DNA of 64,000 nt from Xanthomarina sp. F1114 (GCF_026410255.1 NZ_JAPMLL010000013.1:1-64000), one strand, 5' to 3'; shown: positions 34,084-43,258, numbered from the stretch's first letter. The notes: generated by a model not told the origin, from the letters alone. Translations and numbers: made by a program.

Positions 34084-34875
34084 TTATTGTTTTTTAGATT
34101 TAGTCGCAGCTTTAATAGGCACGCCATGTGTGTTTTTTATTGATTTGGTTAAGAGTGAATAAATAGCTTTATGCTCTTCGTTTTCTAACTGCTTTAAGTG
34201 TCTTTTAATAGTTTTTTTGTCATTGCGTTTTGCAGGACCTGTTTGAGCCATATAAGGCGACAGATTTTGTACTTTTTTTGAAGTCTCTAATATTAATGGT
34301 TTTAAAATGTCAAACTCAACACCTTCAGATTCTGTTATTTCATGTGCCACACGATACAATTGATTGCTAAAGTTATTTACAAAAACGGCTGCTAAATGCA
34401 GTGCTTTTCTTTGGTCGCTATTCACTTTATAATAATTACTGCCAATAGCTTGGGCAAGAGATTTTAAAAGTGGATAATCTTTTTTACCAATGGTTTCAAT
34501 ACAAATTGGAACATTAGTAAAGTCTAATTTAGCCTCTTTAGAAAATGTCTGAAGCGGATAAAATACGCCACGTCTGTTCTTTTTGTCTAAATCGTAAATA
34601 CTAACACTTCCTGAGGTATGTGCTACCAACCTGTTTTCAAAAGGTAGCGCCTTAGAAAGATCAGAAATGGCATCGTCGCTTACCGCTATAATATATATGT
34701 CTGCTTCTTTTAATTCTGACAGTTTATCCGTAATGGCTACTTTATTTTGATAAGAGCTTATCTTGCTAAGGTCTCTATTATACCATTGATTAACAGAAAC
34801 CGATTTGGTTTTTGAGAAAACTTGATATAGGTGAGAGGCCACATTTCCTGCTCCAATTATGCTTACTGAAATCAT
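34084..34875 (-). CDS. Rossmann-fold and DUF2520 domain protein
   Basis: The 263-residue protein has an NAD(P)-binding start (VSIIGAGNVASHLYQVF) and the DUF2520 domain with VAHTSGSVSIYDL and LHLAAVFVNNFSNQLY. The family resembles F420-dependent NADP or 6-phosphogluconate dehydrogenases; the substrate is unknown. It heads the kdsC-UbiA-Maf gene row. Confidence 0.8.
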   Translation of the reverse strand: MISVSIIGAGNVASHLYQVFSKTKSVSVNQWYNRDLSKISSYQNKVAITDKLSELKEADIYIIAVSDDAISDLSKALPFENRLVAHTSGSVSIYDLDKKNRRGVFYPLQTFSKEAKLDFTNVPICIETIGKKDYPLLKSLAQAIGSNYYKVNSDQRKALHLAAVFVNNFSNQLYRVAHEITESEGVEFDILKPLILETSKKVQNLSPYMAQTGPAKRNDKKTIKRHLKQLENEEHKAIYSLLTKSIKNTHGVPIKAATKSKKQ

Positions 34876-34893
34876 ACTGTAAAATAAAGATAT

Positions 34894-35481
34894 TTAAATA
34901 TAAACTTTGCGTTGTTTTAGAATTAATTTTTTAGTTTTTTCCAAATGCTTTACGGCTCTAATAACAGTTTCTACACGTAAACCTGTTAAATCTGAAATCT
35001 GCTGTCTGGTTAATTGCACTTCATATAAGCCTTCTGTTTTAGAGGTTTCTTTTAAATGATGCAATAAGGTTAAAATGCGATGTTCTGGCGGATGAATAGA
35101 TAATTCCTTCATAATTTTAGCCTTATACAACATTCTATTACAAAGTATTTTTGTAAATTTTAAATGGATGTCTGGGTGTTCTTTTAAGAGTTTTAAAAAG
35201 ACTTTCTTTTTTAGAACATAGACTTCACATTCCGTTAAGCACATGGCACTAGCCGGATAATCAAAAGTGCCAAGAAGAGGAGGCTCGCCAAAAGAAGTGT
35301 TTTTTTCAAAAAAACCTTGGGTAAATTCTTTGCCTTCTTCGGTCAGATTGAACATTTTTACTTTCCCAGTTTTTAACTGATAATAGAATTTAGGAATATC
35401 TTCCTCATTAAATATAATTTCGTCTTTATAATACGTTTTTATAGAGGGATTATATTTTTCTAAGATGTTTACTGGTATCAT
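34894..35481 (-). CDS. Crp/Fnr family regulator, FNR-type recognition helix
   Basis: The 195-residue protein (ATG at 35481, since earlier codons would overlap the operator-like palindrome) has a cyclic-nucleotide-type beta-roll and a C-terminal winged helix. The recognition helix reads GLRVETVIRAVKHLEK; Glu and Arg sit where FNR and CRP contact the TGA half-site. No N-terminal Cys cluster for an Fe-S centre is present. It is divergent from a membrane protein/truncated-haemoglobin pair, and an FNR-like palindrome lies in between. Confidence 0.8.
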   Translation of the reverse strand: MIPVNILEKYNPSIKTYYKDEIIFNEEDIPKFYYQLKTGKVKMFNLTEEGKEFTQGFFEKNTSFGEPPLLGTFDYPASAMCLTECEVYVLKKKVFLKLLKEHPDIHLKFTKILCNRMLYKAKIMKELSIHPPEHRILTLLHHLKETSKTEGLYEVQLTRQQISDLTGLRVETVIRAVKHLEKTKKLILKQRKVYI

Positions 35482-35487
35482 TTGTAT

Positions 35488-35501
35488 ATGATTTGAATCA
35501 T
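35488..35501. promoter_or_regulatory. FNR-like palindrome between divergent genes
   Basis: ATGATTTGAATCAT, close to TTGAT-N4-ATCAA. Its centre is 29.5 bp before GAATTTTG (35524-35531), a -7 box with one mismatch, on the side of the 35559 gene. The same distance is seen at the regulon promoters in 41.7-52.8 kb. Confidence 0.55.
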
Positions 35502-35558
35502 AAAATAACAAAGATAAGTTTTAGAATTTTGTAAGAAGAATTTTAAACACTAAGAAAC

Positions 35559-35852
35559 ATGAATTTTTTAAATCAATATCGTCACGATTTCAAAGAGAAC
35601 TATATTTTATACATTCCCTTAACCATTATATTACAAAGTTGCTTAGGTTCTGTTGCAGCCATGCTTATTTTAATGAATAGCACATCGGGTACATTTCATT
35701 TTTTTGAACTAACTTTATGCGTTGTTTTTGCCATGGGTTATAATGCGGTTGTTTATGCCCAATTAAAAAACAAAGTGATATTTAATATTTTAATAGCCAC
35801 CTTGTTGGTACACATATCGCTAATAATTATTAATTTGATACGTTTTATTTAA
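35559..35852 (+). CDS. Small membrane protein
   Basis: A 97-residue protein with three membrane helices (about 17-39, 46-66, 74-95). No family is recognised. It lies 26 bp upstream of the haemoglobin gene and downstream of an FNR-like palindrome, so a link to oxygen or nitric oxide response is plausible. Confidence 0.6.
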   Translation: MNFLNQYRHDFKENYILYIPLTIILQSCLGSVAAMLILMNSTSGTFHFFELTLCVVFAMGYNAVVYAQLKNKVIFNILIATLLVHISLIIINLIRFI

Positions 35853-35878
35853 ATTTTAAAATCTCATTAGCGTAAGAC

Positions 35879-36286
35879 ATGAATATGATGAAAGAAGATA
35901 TAGGCACTCGTGAAGATGTCCATTTATTAGTATCCACTTTTTATGCAAAAGTTAGAAAAGACCCGTTTTTAGGGCCTTTTTTTAATCGGGTCATTAAAGA
36001 TTGGAATGAGCATATTGAAAAACTAACCACATTCTGGGAAACCAGCTTGTTTACAACAAGACGTTTGGAGAACAGATACTATGGCAATCCTTTAGCTGTT
36101 CATGTGGAAGTAGATCAAGATAATAACCAAGGTGTTACACAAGAACATTTTGGTAGATGGTTAAACTTATGGTTTGAAACTATCGATGAACTTTACGAAG
36201 GCGAATACGCCATGAAAGCCAAGCAAAAAGCTAGAAAAATGAGCACTTTTTTGTTTTTGAAAATTTTTGAAGCTAGACAAAACTAG
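35879..36286 (+). CDS. Group III truncated haemoglobin
   Basis: The 135-residue globin has the pattern of group III: VHLLVSTFYAKVRKDPFLGPFFN, WEHIEKLTTFW-type stretch with Phe-Trp, then LFTTRRLENRYYGNPLAVHV with the proximal-side His and FGRWLNLWFETID. It could bind oxygen or nitric oxide. Start at the ATG at 35879; another Met is three residues later. It is probably co-transcribed with the small membrane protein before it. Confidence 0.85.
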   Translation: MNMMKEDIGTREDVHLLVSTFYAKVRKDPFLGPFFNRVIKDWNEHIEKLTTFWETSLFTTRRLENRYYGNPLAVHVEVDQDNNQGVTQEHFGRWLNLWFETIDELYEGEYAMKAKQKARKMSTFLFLKIFEARQN

Positions 36287-36436
36287 TTATTCAATTAGTT
36301 TTTTTAACAAACAAAATCAGTCGTAGTTTGCGTTTGTTATTCCAATCAATTGTTTAGACTTCTTTTTATGCTTTTAACATATTAAATGAACTAAAAACCC
36401 TAAATTTGCTCGACCAAATTTTAGAGTCCTAATACA

Positions 36437-39400
36437 ATGCAAAATAAAATCACTAAATTCTTATTTTCGACCAGATTAACCTCCGTTTTGTTTATAGTTT
36501 TTGCAGCAGCCATGGCTATTGGAACATTTATGGATGCTGGACAAGACACTTCTCCAACCCCTTATACCAGGAATCTTATTTACAACACATGGTGGTTTGA
36601 AGCCATTCTAGTTGTTTTTATGATTAATTTTATTGGTAATATTCCTAAATACAGATTGTGGCGTAGGGATCAATGGGCAACCTTAATGCTTCATTTATCT
36701 TTTATCCTCATTATTATTGGAGCTGGAATTACCAGATATATCAGTTTTGAAGGGATGATGACCATTCGTGAAGGAGAAACGGAACACGCTATTCTTTCTC
36801 ATAAAACATATGTAACCGCATATATTGATGGCGATTATATGGTTAATGGGCAAGCACAAAGAAAGATTGTTCAGGAGGAAGTAGATTTCTCTCCTCGTTT
36901 AAATAATAAATTCCATTATTCAACAGATTACAACAACCAAGACGTTACTTTCGAATTAGAAAAGTTTATCGGGAGTGCGGAAAAAGATGTTGTTCCAGAC
37001 GAAAACGGGAAAGAATATCTTAAAATTGTTGAAGCCGGAGGAGATGGTTCTCCACATAATCACTTCTTAGAGGCCGGAAAAGTTCAGAGCATTCACAATG
37101 TTTTGTTTTCCCTAAATAACGAGGTTGATGGTGCCGTTAATATAACTTCAAATGAAAATGGTATAACCATAAAATCGCCGTTTGAAGGCGATTATATGAC
37201 CATGGCTACAGGTGCAACAGGAGCTTTAGCAAAAGATAGTCTCCAGCCGCTTGTTTTACGATCCATGTATAAATTTGCCGGAATGCAAATGGTATTTCCA
37301 AAGCCGGTTGTTAAAGGAAACTTTGATATTGTAAAAAAATCTGAAATGCTTGCCGGAGATGAAGATGGGCTAGTATTAAAAGTTACCTCTAATGGCGAAA
37401 CGAAACGTGTAAATTTACTGGGCGGACAAGGATACAGTAAGCCTTTTGAGAAAGTGGAAATTGCTGGATTGGATATAGCCCTTAAATACGGCTCGAAAAT
37501 AATTGAACTACCATTTAGTATTAAGTTAAACGATTTTATTGCCGATAAATATCCAGGAACAGAAAAGAGTTATTCCTCTTTTGCCAGTGAGGTAACAGTT
37601 ATAGATGAAGAAACAGGTAATTATGATTACCGTATTTATATGAACCATATTTTAGATCACGGAGGGTTTAGATTTTTCCAAGCCGGATTTGATCCGGATG
37701 AGTTAGGAACCAGACTCTCTGTAAACCATGATTTCTATGGAACCTGGGTGACCTATATTGGTTATTTCTTTTTGTATTTTGGAATGATTGCTATTTTATT
37801 TGATGGTAGAACGCGTTTTGGAGATTTAAAACGAAAACTTAAAAGAGTTAAATATAGAAAGTCTAAAACTTTATTGGTATTATTTTTATTTGCCGGTTTA
37901 CAAGGGTTTTCACAAGATCAGTCGCAAAACGATACGCATCAACACAAGAGTTTGTCTCCTTCTAAAACGCAAATAGACTCTATTCTGGCTGCTAATATTA
38001 CGCCTAAATCTCATGCCGATAAATTTGCGCATTTGGTTATTCAGGATGCTGGAGGACGTATGATGCCTATAAACACCTATGCCTCAGAAATGCTTCGTAA
38101 ATTAAGTAAACATAATACTTACGAAGACTTTGATGCCAATCAGGTATTTTTATCTATACAAGAAAGTCCGTTGTTATGGTACAACGTGCCAATTATTTAT
38201 TTGAAACCTCAAAAAGGAGATTCTATTCGTAAGTTAATAGGCGTAGAGGAAGGGCAGAAATATGTGTCTTTAGTAAATTTCTTTACGGAAAACGGAGCAT
38301 ATAAATTAGCTCCTTATTTAGAGGAAGCATATAAAGCTCAAATACCAAACGGATTTCAAAAGGAGTTTAAAGAAACCGATCAACGTGTTAATCTTTTGTA
38401 TAACACAATAGAAGGTTATGCTTTGAGAATTTTTCCTATTCCGGACGATTATAATAATAAATGGATTTCTTCCGTAGAATTTAGAAGAGATAATTATCGT
38501 GATCAAATTAAAGATTCTCTGTATGCTAATTTTATAAATAATGGGTTTAGCGCCTATTTATTAACTTTAAATTCTGCAAAGAAATCTGGAGACTTTTCTA
38601 AAGCTGAAGATTTACTAGAATCCTTTAAAAAGACCCAGCATAAATTTGGTAGCGAGGTCATGCTGTCTGACAGGAAAGTACAAACAGAGATAAGTTATAA
38701 TAAATACGATATTTTTAAGAACTTGTACAGTTGGTATATGTATGCATCAGCTTTGATGTTTATTCTAATAATTGTACAAATTTTTAGAGAAAAGAGTAAG
38801 GCCTTAAATCTTAGTATTGTCACCTTTAAATATATCATTTTAGGACTCTTTGTTTTACATACCCTTGGTCTTATTGCACGTTGGTATATTTCTGGGCATG
38901 CCCCATGGAGTGACGCTTACGAATCTATGATTTATGTAGCTTGGGCTACCATGTTATTTGGTTTAATTTTTGGTCGAAAAAGTGATTTAACTGTAGCTTC
39001 CACAGCCTTTGTAACCTCCATGATTTTAATGGTGGCACACTGGAACTGGATGGACCCTGCTATCGCCAATCTACAACCTGTATTAGATAGTTATTGGTTA
39101 ATGGTTCACGTGTCGATAATTGTGGCTAGTTACGGTCCTTTTACTTTAGCAATGATGCTAGGTCTGGTAGCTTTATTTTTGATGATTTTTACAACTAAGA
39201 ATAACAAAAAGAAAATGTTGCTAAACATTCAAGAGATAACCATCATAAACGAGATGGCATTAACTGTTGGTTTAGTTCTATTAACTATTGGAAACTTCTT
39301 AGGAGGTATGTGGGCTAACGAAAGTTGGGGAAGATACTGGGGATGGGATCCAAAAGAAACTTGGGCTTTAATTAGCATCATGATTTACGCCTTTGTTATC

Positions 39401-39637
39401 CATATGAGATTAGTGCCAGGATTACGTGGTCGCTTTATCTTTAATTTATCGTCTGTAATTGCTTTCTCAAGTATTATGATGACTTATTTTGGCGTAAACT
39501 TCTATTTAGCAGGATTGCATAGTTATGCAAGTGGAGATCAGATAGTAAGTGTGAAATTCATTCTAATAGCCTTTGGAATCGTAGCCGTAATAGGATTATT
39601 AGCTTATAGAAAATATGCTAAATTCTATAAGAAATAG
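36437..39637 (+). CDS. ccsBA: Fused cytochrome c biogenesis protein CcsBA (ResBC)
   Basis: The 1066-residue protein joins a ResB/CcsB part (about 1-460, membrane helices plus a large periplasmic domain) to a CcsA/ResC part (about 770-1066). The haem-handling WWD motif WANESWGRYWGWDPKETWAL lies at about 958-977, and HAPWSDAYESM marks the CcsA His. A Gln-rich segment resembling a signal peptide (LFLFAGLQGFSQDQ, about 480) separates the two parts. It exports haem and ligates it to c-type apocytochromes in system II. A TAAATTTG box at 36401-36408 is the likely promoter. Confidence 0.92.
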   Translation: MQNKITKFLFSTRLTSVLFIVFAAAMAIGTFMDAGQDTSPTPYTRNLIYNTWWFEAILVVFMINFIGNIPKYRLWRRDQWATLMLHLSFILIIIGAGITRYISFEGMMTIREGETEHAILSHKTYVTAYIDGDYMVNGQAQRKIVQEEVDFSPRLNNKFHYSTDYNNQDVTFELEKFIGSAEKDVVPDENGKEYLKIVEAGGDGSPHNHFLEAGKVQSIHNVLFSLNNEVDGAVNITSNENGITIKSPFEGDYMTMATGATGALAKDSLQPLVLRSMYKFAGMQMVFPKPVVKGNFDIVKKSEMLAGDEDGLVLKVTSNGETKRVNLLGGQGYSKPFEKVEIAGLDIALKYGSKIIELPFSIKLNDFIADKYPGTEKSYSSFASEVTVIDEETGNYDYRIYMNHILDHGGFRFFQAGFDPDELGTRLSVNHDFYGTWVTYIGYFFLYFGMIAILFDGRTRFGDLKRKLKRVKYRKSKTLLVLFLFAGLQGFSQDQSQNDTHQHKSLSPSKTQIDSILAANITPKSHADKFAHLVIQDAGGRMMPINTYASEMLRKLSKHNTYEDFDANQVFLSIQESPLLWYNVPIIYLKPQKGDSIRKLIGVEEGQKYVSLVNFFTENGAYKLAPYLEEAYKAQIPNGFQKEFKETDQRVNLLYNTIEGYALRIFPIPDDYNNKWISSVEFRRDNYRDQIKDSLYANFINNGFSAYLLTLNSAKKSGDFSKAEDLLESFKKTQHKFGSEVMLSDRKVQTEISYNKYDIFKNLYSWYMYASALMFILIIVQIFREKSKALNLSIVTFKYIILGLFVLHTLGLIARWYISGHAPWSDAYESMIYVAWATMLFGLIFGRKSDLTVASTAFVTSMILMVAHWNWMDPAIANLQPVLDSYWLMVHVSIIVASYGPFTLAMMLGLVALFLMIFTTKNNKKKMLLNIQEITIINEMALTVGLVLLTIGNFLGGMWANESWGRYWGWDPKETWALISIMIYAFVIHMRLVPGLRGRFIFNLSSVIAFSSIMMTYFGVNFYLAGLHSYASGDQIVSVKFILIAFGIVAVIGLLAYRKYAKFYKK

Positions 39638-39656
39638 AACTATAGAATAAGAAACA

Positions 39657-39686
39657 AAAAAAGACTGCAATTTGCAGTCTTTTTTG
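39657..39686. terminator. Bidirectional terminator
   Basis: AAGACTGCAA/TTGCAGTCTT stem with A and T runs on both sides, between the converging ccsBA gene and the small minus-strand gene. Confidence 0.7.
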
Positions 39687-39702
39687 TTTCATTAATAAAA
39701 AT

Positions 39703-40074
39703 TTAAAGCTTTATTGGATTTTTATCCATGTTTAATTCGTCTAACATATCTTGTGTAAACTTGTAATGTCCACGACGAGTAATAATTTTAAACCTGTCGT
39801 CTTTCATTCTTGTTAAAACATCTAGAAAACGCCATTTTGATTTAAGTAATTTGGGTTTTTCAGATTTTAAGCTAATTTCAAAATAATGTTTCCTACCACC
39901 TTTTTCAGCTACAATATCTGGAGTAATTGTAATATCACTACCTTTTTTAAGGTAAGATTTTGGTGTTTCATAACCCTCAACATCTGCTTTGATGTTGCTA
40001 AATCCCGAGTTCTCTAAATACGTTAGAGTCTCTTTCAAAAATACTTCGTTTTCTAATTTGTCCTGTGCTATCAT
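39703..40074 (-). CDS. Hypothetical protein, endonuclease-like pattern
   Basis: The 123-residue protein has KGSDITITPDIVAEKGGRKHYFEISLKSEK in its middle, i.e. an Asp, then E-x-S/K, which resembles the D...ExK core of PD-(D/E)xK nucleases. It is short and has no other marks. Single gene, no recognised family. Confidence 0.5.
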   Translation of the reverse strand: MIAQDKLENEVFLKETLTYLENSGFSNIKADVEGYETPKSYLKKGSDITITPDIVAEKGGRKHYFEISLKSEKPKLLKSKWRFLDVLTRMKDDRFKIITRRGHYKFTQDMLDELNMDKNPIKL

Positions 40075-40219
40075 GCTATAAAGATATAAAATTTAAATGG
40101 ATTAATCGGTTAAGAACTTGTTAAACATAGTTTTAGTAATTCATTTTCAGTGAGTTATAGAGTTGTGAATCTCTTATTTATAAATAGCTTAATATTAATT
40201 TCCTTTCATAGTTAAACCG

Positions 40220-40227
40220 TAAATTTG
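40220..40227 (+). promoter_or_regulatory. -7 box of the sulfur-cluster Crp/Fnr gene
   Basis: TAAATTTG, full consensus, 27 bp before the ATG at 40254. No GTAAC-N4-GTTAC operator lies upstream, so this gene seems not to be under its own control. Confidence 0.55.
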
Positions 40228-40253
40228 TATTATTGAATTTTAGACTAACCAAT

Positions 40254-40886
40254 ATGATAGAACATTTAAAGATTAATTACGGTTATTTATTTGAAGATGA
40301 ATTACTTCAGGAGATTAACCAGGTTGGCGTTTTTAGGAAGATTTCTGAAGGCAGCAAGCTTATAGAAATTGGAGACTATATAAAATCCATGCCATTATTA
40401 ATAAGTGGAGCGGTAAAAATACTTAGAGAAGACGATCATGGCGATGAACTTGTACTATATTTTATTGAAAAGGGAGATACCTGCGCCATGACTTTATCTT
40501 GTTGTATGGGACAAAAAAGAAGTGAAATTAGAGCAATTGCCGAAACTGATACAACTCTAATTATGATTCCCGTTGAGCATATGAGTATGTGGATGGGAAA
40601 ATATAAAAGTTGGCAAAATTTTATACTTCAAAGCTATAATGAACGTATGTCTGAACTTTTAGAAGCCATAGATACCATTGCTTTTTTAAAAATGGACGAA
40701 CGGATTTTAAAGTATTTACGCGATAAAGCCATGGTTAATCATAACGACGAAATTATTGCAACTCATCAAGAAATAGCAAACGATCTTTATACGTCTAGGG
40801 TGGTTGTTTCAAGAATTTTAAAGGCTTTGGAAAGAAACCATCAGATAAAAATTAATAGAAATAGAATTACCTTATTAGATCTCTAA
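40254..40886 (+). CDS. Crp/Fnr family regulator with a Cys cluster (candidate sulfide/persulfide regulator)
   Basis: The 210-residue protein (ATG 40254; a TTG at 40233 is upstream) has a beta-roll sensor domain, a dimer helix, and a winged helix. Cys77, Cys83 and Cys84 stand together in GDTCAMTLSCCMGQKRSEIR on the beta-roll, a place suited to redox or persulfide sensing. The recognition helix YTSRVVVSRILKALE has Val where CRP and FNR have Glu, so a half-site other than TGA is expected. It is followed 28 bp later by a TauE exporter and by six promoters with GTAAC-N4-GTTAC. I infer that it activates them. Confidence 0.8.
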   Translation: MIEHLKINYGYLFEDELLQEINQVGVFRKISEGSKLIEIGDYIKSMPLLISGAVKILREDDHGDELVLYFIEKGDTCAMTLSCCMGQKRSEIRAIAETDTTLIMIPVEHMSMWMGKYKSWQNFILQSYNERMSELLEAIDTIAFLKMDERILKYLRDKAMVNHNDEIIATHQEIANDLYTSRVVVSRILKALERNHQIKINRNRITLLDL

Positions 40887-40914
40887 GATTGAATTACTGG
40901 AATACGCATTTTTT

Positions 40915-41715
40915 ATGGATTTAAATACCATTTTTGGATATTTTGGAGCACTTTTAATTGGAGTTGTTCTGGGCTTAATTGGGGGAGGAGGCTCAATTCT
41001 TACAGTCCCTGTATTCGTGTATCTTTTTTCCTTAAATCCAATTACAGCTACAGCATATTCCCTTTTTGTAGTGGGAGTATCTTCGGCTTTTGGAACTATC
41101 AAAAACATTCAAAAGCATCTTGTTAACTTTAAAGTAGCTCTTGTTTTTACTGTTCCTGCTTTTACAGCAGTCTATCTTACCAGACGATTTATTTTACCCG
41201 CTATTCCAGAAAACTTATTTGTTATCAACAATTATGTGGTAACTAAAGACATGGCAATTATGACGCTTTTTGCAATCATGATGCTTTTGGCGGCAGGAAC
41301 TATGTTAAAAAAGAAGAAAGTTTCAGACGTCACTCAAGAACCAGTCAAACTAAATTACTTTTTAATTTTTAATCAAGCCATTATTATAGGTTTGTTTACT
41401 GGTTTAGTAGGAGCAGGAGGAGGTTTCATTATTATTCCAGCATTAATAGCTTTGGCAAATTTACCTATGAAAGAAGCTGTAGGAACTTCACTTTTAATTA
41501 TTGCCATTAATTCGCTAATAGGTTTTACCGGAGATTTTGGGCATTTAGATGTAGATTGGTTATTTTTACTTGGTTTTACAGCCCTGGCAGTCATAGGAAT
41601 TTTTATAGGCACATATATGTCTAATTTTATTGATGGAAAGAAATTAAAAAAAGGATTTGGTTGGTTTGTATTATTTATGGGTATTTATATCCTATATAAA
41701 GAATTAACCGTTTAA
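40915..41715 (+). CDS. TauE/SafE family sulfite or sulfur-anion exporter
   Basis: The 266-residue membrane protein has two related halves, each beginning with a glycine-rich motif: GVVLGLIGGGGSILTVPVF and GLFTGLVGAGGGFIIIPAL. TauE/SafE proteins move sulfite, sulfoacetate or related anions out of the cell. It lies in the same strand 28 bp after the Crp/Fnr gene and just before the persulfide dioxygenase operon; a TauE gene also belongs to the staphylococcal cst operon. Confidence 0.88.
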   Translation: MDLNTIFGYFGALLIGVVLGLIGGGGSILTVPVFVYLFSLNPITATAYSLFVVGVSSAFGTIKNIQKHLVNFKVALVFTVPAFTAVYLTRRFILPAIPENLFVINNYVVTKDMAIMTLFAIMMLLAAGTMLKKKKVSDVTQEPVKLNYFLIFNQAIIIGLFTGLVGAGGGFIIIPALIALANLPMKEAVGTSLLIIAINSLIGFTGDFGHLDVDWLFLLGFTALAVIGIFIGTYMSNFIDGKKLKKGFGWFVLFMGIYILYKELTV

Positions 41716-41721
41716 TTTATA

Positions 41722-41739
41722 TTGTAACCTATGTTACAA
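41722..41739. promoter_or_regulatory. Regulon operator 1 (before the persulfide dioxygenase gene)
   Basis: TTGTAACCTATGTTACAA, a palindrome of two 7-bp arms around CTAT. Centre 41730.5. The -7 box TAATTTTG begins at 41760, 29.5 bp away. In the next five promoters the distance is the same. Confidence 0.85.
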
Positions 41740-41759
41740 CGAATAAAGAATAACATAAG

Positions 41760-41767
41760 TAATTTTG
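41760..41767 (+). promoter_or_regulatory. -7 box of the persulfide dioxygenase operon
   Basis: TAATTTTG, 26 bp before the ATG at 41793. There is no -33 TTTG; the operator covers that position. Confidence 0.75.
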
Positions 41768-41792
41768 CATAATAGATAAATAATTGAATAAC

Positions 41793-43208
41793 ATGAAGAT
41801 TGAACAAATTTACACGGGATGTTTAGCACATGCTGCTTATTATATTGAAAGCAACGGAGAAGCTGCTATAATCGATCCATTGAGAGAAGTACAGCCATAT
41901 ATAAAAAGAGCTCAGTTAGATGATGCGAAAATTAAATATATTTTTGAAACTCATTTTCATGCCGATTTTGTTAGTGGTCATCTAGATTTACAAAGGAAAA
42001 CAGGAGCAGATATTGTTTTTGGCCCAACGGCAAAACCATCATATGAAGCAATTATAGCTGAAGACGGGCAAGTTTTTGAAATAGGAAACTATAAAATAAA
42101 AGCCATTCATACGCCTGGTCATACTATGGAAAGTACGACCTACTTACTAATTGATGAAAATGGAAAAGAGCACGGAATAGTAACTGGGGACACTTTATTT
42201 ATTGGAGATGTTGGAAGACCAGATTTAGCGCAAAAAATAGCATCAGACTTAACTCAAGAAAAGTTAGCAGGATTTCTTTTCGATTCTTTAAGAAATAAAA
42301 TCATGCCTTTAAGCGACGATTTAATAGTTTACCCTAATCATGGGGCAGGGTCGGCTTGTGGAAAAAACATGAGTAAAGAGACCACAGATACGCTTGGAAA
42401 CCAGAAAAAAACCAATTATGCCTTAAGAGCAGATATGACCAGAGAGGAATTTATTTCTGAGTTATTAGATGGTTTAAGTGCACCTCCAGGATATTTTCCT
42501 CAAAACGTGATGATGAATATTCAAGGTTATGAAAGTTTTGATGATGTGATGATAAAATCTCAAAAACCTCTAGCTTCTCAAGAATTTGAAGCTGTTGCCA
42601 ACGAAACGGAAGCTATTGTTTTAGATGTTCGTCACCAAAACGATTTTGTAAAAGGCCATATTCCTCGTTCTATTTTTATAGGGATCGATGGAGGCTTTGC
42701 TCCTTGGGTTGGCGCATTAATAGTTGATGTAAGTCAGCCCATACTAATTGTAGCTCCTGAAGGAAGAGAAGAAGAAGTTATTACCAGATTATCTCGAGTA
42801 GGTTTTGATAATGTACTTGGGTATTTAGAGGGTAGTTTTGAGGCTTGGAAAAAAGAGGGATTAGAATACGATACTATTTCTTCAATTTCTGCTCAAGAAT
42901 TTAAAGATAGATACGAAGAAGTAAAAGAAGAAGTATTCGATGTTAGAAAAGAAGGCGAATACAATTCAGAGCATATAGAAGATGCACATTTTACACCACT
43001 TGGTGCTCTAAACCAACATTTAGCGGAGTTTCCTGATAAAAAACCTTTTTATATACACTGCGCTGGAGGTTACAGATCTGTAATTGCAGCATCTATTTTA
43101 AAAAGTAGAGGTATTCATAATATAGTTGATGTAGCTGGGGGGTTTTCAGAAATTAAATCTTCTGGAATTCCAACAACAAACTTTGTTTGCCCATCAACAG
43201 TAAAATAA
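41793..43208 (+). CDS. CstB-like persulfide dioxygenase with two rhodanese domains
   Basis: The 471-residue protein (ATG 41793) has a metallo-beta-lactamase-type persulfide dioxygenase domain (1-250), a rhodanese-like domain lacking the active Cys (about 255-365), and a C-terminal rhodanese (about 370-465) with active-site CAGGYRS (Cys423). The iron ligands expected from ETHE1 are present: His54 in HFHADF, His110 in HTPGHT and Asp133 in TGDTLF. This three-part layout is that of staphylococcal CstB, which oxidises persulfides to sulfite/thiosulfate. The tail CPSTVK adds one more Cys. It starts from a promoter with operator 1 and ends with a strong terminator. Confidence 0.88.
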   Translation: MKIEQIYTGCLAHAAYYIESNGEAAIIDPLREVQPYIKRAQLDDAKIKYIFETHFHADFVSGHLDLQRKTGADIVFGPTAKPSYEAIIAEDGQVFEIGNYKIKAIHTPGHTMESTTYLLIDENGKEHGIVTGDTLFIGDVGRPDLAQKIASDLTQEKLAGFLFDSLRNKIMPLSDDLIVYPNHGAGSACGKNMSKETTDTLGNQKKTNYALRADMTREEFISELLDGLSAPPGYFPQNVMMNIQGYESFDDVMIKSQKPLASQEFEAVANETEAIVLDVRHQNDFVKGHIPRSIFIGIDGGFAPWVGALIVDVSQPILIVAPEGREEEVITRLSRVGFDNVLGYLEGSFEAWKKEGLEYDTISSISAQEFKDRYEEVKEEVFDVRKEGEYNSEHIEDAHFTPLGALNQHLAEFPDKKPFYIHCAGGYRSVIAASILKSRGIHNIVDVAGGFSEIKSSGIPTTNFVCPSTVK

Positions 43209-43231
43209 TAATAGGTTCATTTTAATAATTT

Positions 43232-43258
43232 AAAAAGCGGCTTTTAGCCGCTTTTTTT
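43232..43258 (+). terminator. Terminator after the persulfide dioxygenase gene
   Basis: AAAAGCGGC/GCCGCTTTT stem and seven T; operator 2 begins one base after it. Confidence 0.8.

Noticed and set aside
40141-40227. Autoregulation of the 40254 regulator
   Set aside because: No GTAAC-N4-GTTAC at 29.5 bp before its -7 box.
40915-41108. Minus-strand frame over the TauE start (40875-41108) and similar opposite-strand frames over cydA and murA
   Set aside because: These are antisense shadows of well-supported membrane or enzyme genes.
41952-41970. Phe59 in HFHADF as a sign of a broken persulfide dioxygenase
   Set aside because: The canonical fourth His of the beta-lactamase motif is not an iron ligand in ETHE1-type enzymes; the two His and one Asp that bind iron are all present.
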